A stretch of 64,000 nt of DNA. Source: an uncultured Dialister sp. (GTDB lineage Bacteria > Bacillota > Negativicutes > Veillonellales > Dialisteraceae). The DNA is taken from assembly GCA_934193095.1 (NCBI GenBank), contig CAKPUX010000002.1, positions 1 to 64,000 on the forward strand, read 5' to 3'. Position numbers and translations under genes: made by a program. Each line of letters begins with the position of its first letter. Position 1 is the first letter of the stretch. Below are positions 31,864 through 43,500 of this stretch, one piece after another. The notes below the pieces were generated by a model, which saw nothing but the letters and a program-made list of their open reading frames with translations, made no database searches and had not been told where the DNA came from.

Positions 31864-34518
31864 ATGGAAGGACTGGAGAAAATGAAGAAATGGAATTCAT
31901 CTTGGCGTAGGGAGTCCAAGAAATCTTACCTAACAATTGGCTTACTGCTAGGAATGATCTCTATGGGACAAATGTCTGTGTCCGCTAACGAACCAGAACA
32001 GGCGGAAGGACCCATATATACATTGCAAGGGATTACTGTAGAGGCTAAAAGGCCAGATTGGGAAGCAAAGCTTTCTCCGGGGACTGTCACCGTGATTCGC
32101 CCTCAGGATTTCAAAGGGGAGCAGAAGACGCTGCCGGATATGCTGAAAACGGTGCCTGGTGTCCATGTGCGTGAAGTGAATGGGCATGGACAGTATACGA
32201 CGGTCACGGTGCGAGGCTCTACCGCGGCACAGGTCGGTGTCTTCATGGATGGGATACTGACAAACCTCGGGGGAGATGCTGCCGTCGATATTTCCACCCT
32301 TCCGGTCAAGAATGTGGAGCGTATTGAAGTGTATCGCGGCTATGTGCCGGCACGTTTCGGCGGGACTTTTATCGGCGGTGTCATCAATATCGTGACAAAG
32401 AAACCGGATAAACCCGGCATTTCTGCAGAAGTTGGAAAGAGCTCTTATGGCGGGAAGAGTATGTCCCTTGAGTACACGGCTCCACTGGCAAGTGGTACGT
32501 TGATGGTGGCAGGAAATTATGAGTCAAGTGATAACGATTTTTCCTATACCAACTATGCGGCGGAAAGATATATCCCCTATTTGGAAAAGCAGATTAAGGG
32601 TTACCAGGGTGTAGTTGATAATTTCAATAAGGATAAAATAGACTTTTTTACAGAACCTACCAAAAATGATTGGGGGGAGGAAGGAACTCCGCTGGTTTCA
32701 CTTACGCAGGATGAAATCGATCATTTCAAGAATAATCCGAATGACTGGCTGGAGTTTGTTCGCGGAAGCGGAGAGTATAGCCTTGCAGGAAAATTGACAG
32801 AGAATGCAGGAGAGACAGGCCTTGATGCAAAGGATATAGCGGATTATAAGACACAGGCAGATCCGGAAACGAGCCCTGAACTAGCTGAATATAACAAAAC
32901 AACCAAAGCGTATATCGACAAATTGAAGGAAGCCAAGGAGGCTAAACGCTGGCGCAAGTATAACGATTATAAAAACAGCAGTGCGTTGGTCAAGTGGCAG
33001 AATGAGAACTGGGTGGTGAAAGGTTCCTGGAATCGGATTGACCGCCATTTGCCGGATGGACTTTGGGGTGGGAACGCGAATCAGGCAATCGAGAACAATG
33101 CTGTGGATTTGCGTGACCTCTATCGATATGATAGCCGCCATCAGAAATTGGATAATACGGAGGTGATGGTGCAGAACCGGAATCAGAATGGCCGTTTGGA
33201 ATGGGGATGGACGGCGGACTACCTGCATCAGAAAAAGAGTTACCGGGCGGAGCATATTGTACAGGATGCAGTGACTGATTTTGATGAGCTCAATACACCT
33301 CTTCGTAAATGGAGCCGTTATACATCCAATAAGTATAATCTGCAGCTGGACGGGACGTACAAGATTTCCGAGCGAAACATGCTGGATTTCCAAACGAATA
33401 TGTCTCATGAACGGTTAAAAATCAATGGGTCTTTGATGGATAAGGTGCTGGGGGATTCTGATCTTGGGAATGTTTTAGGACAGACCAGGAATCGATATGA
33501 TCAGGATATATGGAATGTGCAATTGCAGGATACGATTACGCTGGACAAGAAGTCCAGCTGGTTTCTGACACCAAGTCTTCGTTACAACCGTTCAAAAGTC
33601 ACTGGCTACAGTGACGGGAAGCGATTCGCGGAAAATCAGGAAAACCGATTCCACTGGATTCATCCGAAGGACAGTCAGGTGGATGATAAGGTAACCTGGC
33701 AGTTGGGCTTAAAGAAAATAGTCAATGACCAGCTGACGCTTCGCATGACAGGCGGGACGTACTATCGTCTTCTTAATATGTATGAGATTGCAGGGGATGG
33801 CGCAGGGATTCTTCCGGCACCGAGAAAGGATGCGCAGACTTCTACCTTCCCACTGCCGGAAGAAGGAAAGCAGTTCGACATAAGCGCCATCTGGAAAGGG
33901 AAGCTGCTGCATGCGGATAATAGTACGCAGCTGACATATTTCTGGAGAGACTCGACCAATATGCTGCAGCTGGTACGCACCGGGAAAGATTACTGGTCAT
34001 ATTTCAATGATAATCGCGGCAAGGTACATGGCGTGGAATTCCAGTCCAATTTCAGCTGGAAGAAGGTAGATCTGGATTTGCGGGCCACTTATATGCAGAC
34101 ACATATGCAAAGGAAAAATAGTGCCGTAGGCTATGGTTATTCGGATATCTGGGCTACCTATCAGCCGGAGTGGGAAGGGAATGCAAGATTGACTTATCGC
34201 CCAAACCAGCATGTGGATCTATTTGGCGAAGTCCATTATACCGGTGGTTATTATACGGATTGCAGTAAAGACCCCAAGGGTGGTGAGTATGCGCATTTGT
34301 CAGGGCGGCCGGTTAATGCACTGACGACCATCAATGGCGGTGTGAAATGGAAACCGGCTGACAGCTGGCAGTTTACTTTTGGCTGTAATGACATATTCAA
34401 TAAGGGACCGAAGATGAAGATCCGAAGTAATACAGCTTTTACGGTGCCGGGATACATTAATCCGGAATTTCCTATCCAGGGGCGGACGTATTATGCATCG
34501 ATCCGTTATCAATTCTAA
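31864..34518 (+). CDS. TonB-dependent outer-membrane receptor
   Basis: About 884 residues. The signal peptide runs to about residue 42 (LTIGLLLGMISMGQMSV, cut after SA). A TonB-box-like GITVEA is followed by a plug domain (LPDMLKTVPGVHVREV, VTVRGSTAAQVGVFMDG, VERIEVYRGYVPARFGG, GGVINIVTKK) and a 22-strand barrel ending SIRYQF. A long charged segment (about residues 235-375, with KAYIDKLKEAKEAKRWRKY) is probably an enlarged extracellular loop. Such receptors import siderophores, heme, cobalamin or glycans with TonB-ExbBD energy; none of those partners is in the window. ATG 31864 is chosen; GTG 31816 and ATG 31882 are possible. The ribosome site of the next giant autotransporter overlaps this stop codon, so the two form an operon. 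Cobalamin as the substrate is a guess from the riboswitch neighbours. Confidence 0.88.
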   Translation: MEGLEKMKKWNSSWRRESKKSYLTIGLLLGMISMGQMSVSANEPEQAEGPIYTLQGITVEAKRPDWEAKLSPGTVTVIRPQDFKGEQKTLPDMLKTVPGVHVREVNGHGQYTTVTVRGSTAAQVGVFMDGILTNLGGDAAVDISTLPVKNVERIEVYRGYVPARFGGTFIGGVINIVTKKPDKPGISAEVGKSSYGGKSMSLEYTAPLASGTLMVAGNYESSDNDFSYTNYAAERYIPYLEKQIKGYQGVVDNFNKDKIDFFTEPTKNDWGEEGTPLVSLTQDEIDHFKNNPNDWLEFVRGSGEYSLAGKLTENAGETGLDAKDIADYKTQADPETSPELAEYNKTTKAYIDKLKEAKEAKRWRKYNDYKNSSALVKWQNENWVVKGSWNRIDRHLPDGLWGGNANQAIENNAVDLRDLYRYDSRHQKLDNTEVMVQNRNQNGRLEWGWTADYLHQKKSYRAEHIVQDAVTDFDELNTPLRKWSRYTSNKYNLQLDGTYKISERNMLDFQTNMSHERLKINGSLMDKVLGDSDLGNVLGQTRNRYDQDIWNVQLQDTITLDKKSSWFLTPSLRYNRSKVTGYSDGKRFAENQENRFHWIHPKDSQVDDKVTWQLGLKKIVNDQLTLRMTGGTYYRLLNMYEIAGDGAGILPAPRKDAQTSTFPLPEEGKQFDISAIWKGKLLHADNSTQLTYFWRDSTNMLQLVRTGKDYWSYFNDNRGKVHGVEFQSNFSWKKVDLDLRATYMQTHMQRKNSAVGYGYSDIWATYQPEWEGNARLTYRPNQHVDLFGEVHYTGGYYTDCSKDPKGGEYAHLSGRPVNALTTINGGVKWKPADSWQFTFGCNDIFNKGPKMKIRSNTAFTVPGYINPEFPIQGRTYYASIRYQF

Positions 34519-34528
34519 GGAGGAATAG

Positions 34529-37500
34529 ATGATGTGGAAAATGAGTAACAAAAAACGCAAGATGGCTTTCCTGACTGCTCTGATAGGGAGCCTCATGGCG
34601 GGATCCAGTGTAGGGGCGGCCAACCTGATGGCAACGATCCCATCGGATTATCACAATAGCCAGATGGGGGGCGTGACAGGTTCCCGCGTGACTACAACGG
34701 TTGATGCGGCTCCAGTGGTAGGAGCGGTGAAGAATTTGAACGGGGATCCGGCTACGTTCTCTGTGTTTATCAACGGAGAAAGCCAGATTTTTCTTCGTCA
34801 GTATACCTATAGTACCGTCGCATTAAAGGGCAGTGTATTGATGGATGCAGATGGAGATTGGGCATCTGTCAATAATCCAACGGGAGAAATTACGGCGGTA
34901 CCAAATGCACATGCAGCAGTTGGCTATTGGAATACCCTTTATACGACAGGTTATGATAATGGGCAAATTGGCCTTGCGAAGGTTAATGGTAAGCAGCTGG
35001 TCGAGAATAAACTGAAGACGGTCAATCTAAAAACAGATATCAAAGAAAAAACGGGGGATGTAGATGCTGCCTCCTATGATACCTACAAGGATACAAATGG
35101 AAAGGTGCAATTCACCAGCGTCCATGGTGAAGGTCTTCTCATAAAGGATGGATATTTGTATGTGGCGGCCAGCGTTAATAAGAAAGGTGGCACTGACGAT
35201 TATGATAATGGCTACCTTTTGCAATATAAGATTAAAAATGATGGGGGTCTGGAGTATCGAGATTATGCCCGTATCGGAAAGAATACGAACAATGTTCGGC
35301 TGAATTCATACAATAATCTGATTCTTGCAACAGCTGTTGGCGGGTATCAGCATTATGGAAAGTTGAATCCGGAATCGGCTCTCAATTATGTGGATGTGTC
35401 GGATAATCATATCGGGCAGATACATGAGACGCGATCGGTTCATCTGCCTGAACAGGTCAAAAATGACGGATATGATTTCCGTGATATGAAGGTACTGCCG
35501 GATGGTACTGTTTATGTGATGAAGTATACTTTGAGTGCTACAGGAGGGGAATTTACCGGCCGTGTGTACCAGACGACCATGGCCAATCTGATGTCGAAAA
35601 ATCCCGATGATTGGCAAGTGGTTTTGGATGGGAAAGTAGATGATGGTTGTTTTGGTCGGCTGAATGCGGAGTATTATACCAAACGGTTATGGGTAGAATG
35701 GGGTAACAATCTCTATGTGTACGAAGATGGAGATACGAAACCTACGCACCAATGGGTGACGAAGGACTTTTCTACTGACACGCAGTTCTATCAGTTCAAT
35801 TCAGTCACCATGTTGCCGACCGACCAGGTCTGGGGAAATCTTGCCAAGTTAACGACGTATCGTCCTGAAGGTTTGACTGCGTCTTCGGAAACAAAAATCA
35901 CCGTGGAGAATGCAGATGCCAAGGTAGGAACTGTGACTAGAAAAGCGGGCATTACGGGGACATCGGCGGACCAGACAGCTTTTAGTGATGTCACTTCAGA
36001 TGATGGAACGTATTCCTTTACCAAGGATGAAGTGCTGAGCATCAATCTGGGGAAAGAAGGGGATCATGCCACCAATGCAGCAGCGGTCATTCAGGCGAAA
36101 GATGGGAAGGACATCACGATCGATGCTTCTGGACACAGCCTGCAGCTGGCTTCTAAAAACTATATAGCATCTCCTGTCGGCATTTATGCCGGAAATGGTA
36201 AGAATGTATCGATCACAGCAGACAAAGTGGATGTCGTGACTTCTGGATATTCCAGCGGGAATTCTTTGACCAATGCGATCTGGAATGATGGCGGGAAAAA
36301 TACAGCCAGCCAAATCACTGTGAATGGGGATGTCAATATTTCCATGTCTGGTGGTTACGGCGGTAATGGTGTCGCTATCCAGAAGTCGTTCCGCTGGGGA
36401 GAAAACAGTCAGGAATCGACGGCATCTTCTGCTATTACGATTCATGGCAATCTGAAAATTGCCGGGGAGGACAGTGCAACGTGGGGCATTCCTGTTAATC
36501 GGGAGAATGTTTTGTCTCGTTTTAATAATGCAGGTATCCTGACGAATATTGAAAAAAGCAAAGTCACTGTCACTGGTGATGTAGATATGGCGGTGTATGG
36601 CAATGGGATCACCACCAATGCAAGAGATAGCGAGGTATCCATTGGCGGCGGACATATTACTGTGCCGCAGGGAACGAAATACGGCTATTATACACTGGGT
36701 GCCTATGCAGGTACGATCAATGTCAATATGAATGAGGCAGGCTCCGCAGCCGGTACACATGATGTACAGCTGGATGGAGATGTATTTGCTTTAAAATCGA
36801 CGGGCACCATCAACTTGGGGCTGACAACGAAGAATTCCTACTTGAATGGTATCATTGACAATGGCGGCAAGGTCAATATGTGGCTGCAGAATGGAGCCGT
36901 CTGGACCAATGAAGCGAAAAATACCCGCTATAAACAGGACGATGAGGATGTAGGAAGCAATGAGGTCAGCCGTGTGACATTCCTGCATGGGGGTACGAAG
37001 TCCGGTACCAGTGATACAGCGGGTGTCATCATTCAAACAGAAAACAGCAAGTCGCTGACGATCGATAAATTCTCTGGAGCGGCCAAGGTACTGTACTCAC
37101 ATGATAGCAATACCCCCACGAAGATATTGGGCGGGGATGTGACCATCGGCAGCGCTATTCGTGGGTCAGAAATCGTTCTCCGGACGGATTATGATGACAA
37201 CATGCAGTCTGATGCAGTAAAGAATCAGGTTTTGAATGCATTGGCGAAAAAGCTGTACTATAAAGATGCCGTCAATGAAAAAACTGCCCTTTCAGGGAAA
37301 GTGGAAATCGCGGAAGGCCTGACGGCTTCCTCTGCGGCTAAATATATCGGAAATATTGCATTTAATCAGACGAATGGGCAGGGCAGCCTTGGCAGTGGAG
37401 AAACGCCGGAACCTCCGGCTGAACAGTCGAAGACACTCTTCACGTCTTCGATGACTGGCGGAGATGACAAAGAGTACAAAGATGATCATGTATGGCAGGA

Positions 37501-40500
37501 TCAGGTGTACACCTTTACCAAGGATAAAACGACTGTCCAGGTAGAGGGAGGCGCAGCTGTCGATGCAGCGAAAGACGTGACCATCACAGCCGACGGGAAT
37601 GAACTGGATCTGACCGGCGGCGAAGCTGGGATCCGTGCAGCGGCTGGAAAGACGGTAGACATCACGGCAGGTATACTGAAAGTCAATGGCAAGACGGGGA
37701 TCGATGCGGCTGGCACCGTGACACTCAAAGGCAAGAGTGAAATCACTGGGACTGAAAAGGCTGTCAACGTACAGAAGGGCGGAAGCGTAACGCTTGGCAC
37801 ATCGACCATCTCTGGAGATGTAGAAAACAGCGGCCATCTGACACTTGATGCAGCGACGACCGTGAGCGGCAGCATCGCCAATGCGGGCGTCCTTGCGGTA
37901 AACGGTGAGACCCATGCCAAAGATCTGACCACAACGGGAACGATGACTGTAGGAACTGATGGTGTGCTTGCGGCAGACAATATCAATGTCAATGGAGGTA
38001 CCTTCACAGCCAATGGCAGTGTGAGCAGCACAGTCAAAGCTGACAAAGGCGGCAAGGCCATCCTGAAAGGAAAGAAGACCGCACTGAAAGGTCTGGTGAG
38101 TGGTGATCATTCCAGCATCGAAGCGACCCTTTCCGGAAAAGACTCCGCATTAAACGGCAGTCTTGATGGAGCAGGGAGTGTGACTCTGTCATTAGCAGAT
38201 CAAGCAAACTGGACAGGGAATGCCGTTGGAAACGGAGATTACGCCGTTACCATCGGGAAAGACAGCACCTGGACGGGAAGCAGTGCAGGAAACAATACCA
38301 GCCTCACCCTTGGAGGCACTTGGAACAACCGTGGAACAAGCAGCCTGAAGCAGATGGCAGGAAACGGCGGCGTCATCGATATGACAGATGCAAAGGCTGG
38401 CACTGTCACCATCCAGAACTATGGCGGCAGCAGCACCTATATCTACAAACACGACACAACAAAACCGGCAGACGCCAACAGTGGTTACGCTATCCTTGGC
38501 GGAGATGTGAAGATTTCCCAGGCAGACAAAGGCAGTGAGATCACCCTTCTTACCGATCGCGCTGGTTTGGATTTCACTTCGACCAAAGCAGACGAGAAGA
38601 ATCTCATCAGCGGTACGTTGAATGCGCTCGCAGGAAAACTCTACTATACCGGCTACGCAGATGGAAATCTTAGCGGAACGGTCAAGATCGCAGAAGGCCT
38701 GACAGCATCTTCTGCCAGCTTGAGATCTGAAACCATTACTTTCTCCACCGCTGATACAGGTACCAAGAAGGCAGGACAGGGCTTCTACGATTATACTCCT
38801 GCGACGGATGATAAACCTTATGAAACCGGTCCTATTGTAAAATCTGAAAACATTGATGAAACACGTGTTGGCGATGTCAACGGCATTGTTTCTATTAATG
38901 TTACCGAAGCTCAGGATAGTGTAGCTGCTAGCGCGCCCAGCGCTATGTATGTAGCAGGCGACGCAGTAAGCCCGCTTGTTGTTGACTTACAAGGGCACAC
39001 CTTAAAGCTTAACACCAGCGGTGATGCAAAGATATATTTGTCTACAGTTTACGTTGATGCAGACAAGAGCATGGAAATTAAGGATTCCAAAGGCAATGGC
39101 ATCCTGAAGGTTTCCGCCGGTCTTGGTGCTGATGGCAATGCTGATACTAAAGCTAACTATGTTTATGGCATTCGTGTAGGTGAAAACGGCAGCTTTACCG
39201 CAAATACTGATGTTGAGATAGATGGAGTTAAATCTAATTCTAAACAGCGTGCTTATGGTGTATATGTAAGTACCAAAGGCAATGTTGTATTCGAAAAGGA
39301 TTTGACCATCAAGAATGTTCAGACCGGCAACAAGGTTGGACCGAATACAGCAGGTATTTATGCAGACAGTTCTTCAAGTGCAGATGCTCCTATCAATATA
39401 ACTGTTAAAGGCAATCTTAATATTGAAAACGTATTGGGAAGTGCAATCCGTGCACTGAATTCTTCCACTATATCTACTGCTGGCGCAACAATTAAAGCTG
39501 CGGATATGTCTAACGGTACGGATTATAGCCAATATTATGCTTTGCAGGCCAACAAGGGTACCATTAACCTGAATACCGGTGAAGGCATTACTGCCGGAAT
39601 TCTGGATGTTACCGGTGATATGAAGGTAACAGATTACGCTGCTTCTGTTATCAATGTCAATATGACGAAGGGTTCCAAATGGACAGGCGCAGTAAGCAAT
39701 ATTCCCGGCAGTACTTATAATGCACCTGCTGGTCAGTTTAATCTGACAATGGCAGAAGGATCCGTATGGAATCATGAAACCGGGCGTTCAGTAGATACGC
39801 TGAAGACAACGTTTGCCGGCAGCAATGTTTCTAAGCTGGACGGCTCCGGTGTAATCTATCAGAATTCCGACAAGGGTATTACCGTATATAATTACAGCGG
39901 TGACACAACGGTTGTTTATGGTCATGATGCAAATGATCCGCTGACCATCCATGGTGGTGATTTTACGATCAAGGCTGCCGCTGCCGATTCCAAGATCACT
40001 TTGGTCACCGATAGCCAGGGGATTACCGGTGGCTTTGAAGCTAGTGATACGGCAGCAGAAAAGAATCATGTCAAGGAAGTACTGAACAAGCTGGCTAATA
40101 AGCTGTTCTATACAGGCTACAAGGATGCAAATCTGTCTGGCGTTGTCAAGATTGCAGACGGTCTGACGGCATCTAGTGTAAGCGCTACTGTCAAAGCTTC
40201 CGGCGATGTGACCTTCTCTGACGGAACTAATGGGACGAAAAAGGCAGGGCAGGGATTCTATGCCTATACGCCGGAACAGGAAAAGCCCAATTATAAAACG
40301 GGTGCTATTACCAAGTCTGAAGATATCAGCCTGAGTCGTGAGCTGGATGAAAGCGGCGTAGCACATGTTACTGTAACCGAATCGAATGTTACTAGTAATT
40401 TTGCCAGTGCTATTTACGCAGGCGAATCAACTGATCCGTCCAGCCCGATGACTGTAAAAATGTCCGGCAAGGGACTGGCTTTGAATGCTGCTCAATCGAG

Positions 40501-43500
40501 TGGACAGGCAGCAGCGATTTACGCAGGCGCTAATACCTATATCAAGGTTGTTAACCCGTCTGCTGACCAAAAGCTTTCAATTAGAGCAACCAATACGGAT
40601 ACCAGAGCCTCTCATGGCATTTACGCTCTAGGCAATGCGCACCTCAATATTTCCGGTCCGGTAGAAATTACTGAGGTTATCACTAAGGGTGATGCTGCAA
40701 ATGGCATCAATATCCAGGGCCAGCAGAGCGAGATTACTATTGATGGTCCGCTGACAATCAGCAATGTCAAAGGTCTTAGAGAACGCGGCGCAGGCGTGAG
40801 TGCTTCCGGTATTCTGGTCACCGGTGACAGCTCCACTGTAACTGTCAGCGGTCCGGTCGACATTTCCGGTGTACGCGGCAGCGGTATTAAGCTGGTGGGC
40901 GCTAATACCAAGGTATCTGTTGGCGGCGGCACTATTACTGCAGCCGAAGACAGCGATCATTCGCATAATTTCTATGCAGTCCGCGTAGATAAAGGCACGC
41001 TGGACATCAACATGAAGGACGGCGCTGCAGGCGATACGACCACCAAGATTACCGGGGATATGTATGCCACCGGCCAATATGGCAAGAAGGTCGTGGAATA
41101 TACCGGCGGTGAGCTGATCGACTGGAATGACGCAGGCATTCTTAATGTGGCTTTGACCGATAAGGATTCCTTCTGGAAGGGCGTAGCAGCTTATGACCAG
41201 TATACTGATGACTATGGCACCGGCGGCAACACCACGCATGATATCGGGCAGTTCAACCTGTATCTGCAAAACGGTGCCACCTGGACCAATGAGCAGCAGT
41301 CGCACGTGACAACAACGACCATAGCGTCCAAAAATCCTGTATGGGAAGGCAGCACGCTGGCTACACTCAATGGCGGTAAGGATACGAATAGCGCAGGCTT
41401 GATTTACCAGAAGGATACCAATCCTATTTCTGTTGTCAATTACAGCGGTCATACCACGGTATTCTATGATCATGATGCGAGTGACCCGACCAAGATCATC
41501 GGTGGCAACTTTAATATCACGAATGCAGCAGAAGGTTCTGCTATCACCTTTATTACCGATAATAAGGGTATCACCTCCGGCTTTGCAGATGGCGATTCCA
41601 GTGTTGCCAAGGATAAAGTAGCAAACGTACTGAATAGCCTTGCAGGCAAGCTGTTCTACAAGAACTATACGGATGGTCATCTGACTGGCGTAGTGAAGAT
41701 CGCTGATGGTCTGACCGCTTCTTCCGCGGCACTGAAGACTGGCGATATTTCCTTCTCTACGGATCAGACGGGGACCGGTGTAGCTGGACAGGGCTATTAT
41801 GCCTATACGACCAGCAAGCCTGGAAGCCAGACAGACAAAGAGTTCACAGCGGCCATCACTGGCGATGCATCGGTCGATACGGTATATGTGGATAAAGGCG
41901 TACTGAAGGACGATGGCACGTATGTATTCACGGCGGATAGCACGACTATCACACCTGAAAAGCATCTGGTTGCCGGTGGTGCGTGGGTTCCGCAGATTGG
42001 CGCAGCGATTTCCGGCTCCGATGAAAATCATAATGTGACCATGGATATGAATGGTAACAAGCTGACGGTAGATACAACAACCGATACCCATACAACCGGT
42101 ATCGCGGCGATCGACAAGGGTGTGGTGAACATCAATCATGCCGGTGCCATGTCTATCAGTGCGGAAAGCACCAAGGGAGGTCAGACCGGTGCACTCTTTG
42201 TCAATGCCGGTGGTGCGATTCATATTCACAATGCAGGGGATAACAATGTACTGACTTTGCGTGCGAAGAGCACATCGCCGGCAAATGCTGCCGTGATCAA
42301 GAGCATGAACGGGGTAAACGGCGTGATGTCTTCTATCACCGTGGACGGTCTTGTCGATATTTTAGCTGAGAAGAGCGGGGGCTCCGGTGCGAATGAAGCC
42401 ATCAGTGCAGTTGCCTCCAAGGTTGAGGTTGGCGGCGGCGTCATCAAGGCGATCAACGGAGCTGAATATGCGATTCGTGCTTATGGTGAATTCGCTTCCA
42501 AGAACCGCGGACAGGTGAATGTGAATGTCAAGAAGGATGCCAAAGGTGCTATCATCGGTGCAGGCAGCAATCATGTTCAGCTGGAAGGCAATATCTATCT
42601 CGGTGGCGGCATGGATAATGCCGGTGCCAGTGCAGATGTCAGTCTCGGTCTGAATACGAAGGACTCTTTCTGGAAGGGTGATGTAAGCAATACCAATGGC
42701 AGCAGTGCAGGCATCGTCAATCTCTATATGGGAAGCGGTGCCACCTGGACTGGCAATAACCTTTCTGGCAATACGGTGAATGCAAGTCTGGATCATGCCA
42801 CCTGGACCGGCTCTAGCAGCGGCAATGCGATGCACCTGAAGCTGGATAATTCTATCTGGAATATAAATGGCGCCAGCAAGCTGGCTTCCTTCTCCGGTGA
42901 TAAAGGCAGCATCTCTGTGGCAAGTGATGCAGGCAACATCAGCGTAGGTGATTACAGCGGCAATACCACTGTGATTTACAACCACGATGCTGATCATCCG
43001 ACGAATATTCTCGGCGGCAGCTTTACTATCGGTCAGGCGAAGGACGGCTCCCATATCACGCTCATCACGGATAACCAGGGCATCACGAAAGGCTTTAACG
43101 CCTATGATAAGGCTGAAGACCAAAATACGGTCAATGAAGTTTTGAACAAGCTGGCACAGAAGCTCTTCTACACCGCGAATGATGGAAAACTGGCAGGCAC
43201 TGTCAAGATCGCTTCTGGTTTAACTGCTTCTTCTGTGGCTTTGAAGACTGGCGATATTTCCTTCTCTACCGATGCAACCGGCACAAAGACACCTGGTCAG
43301 GGCTTCTATGAATATACCGAAGCAGACGATTCTGTCATTACCGATCCGATTACCGGTAACCTTGATAAGAAATATGTCAATCTGGGCATTGAAACAGAAA
43401 AAGGCATTTACAATTTCACAAAGGATGCGATTATTGATGTTACGAAGGGCGATTACAGCTTCAATTTGGGGGCTATCGAATCTAGGGGGGGTCCGATCAC

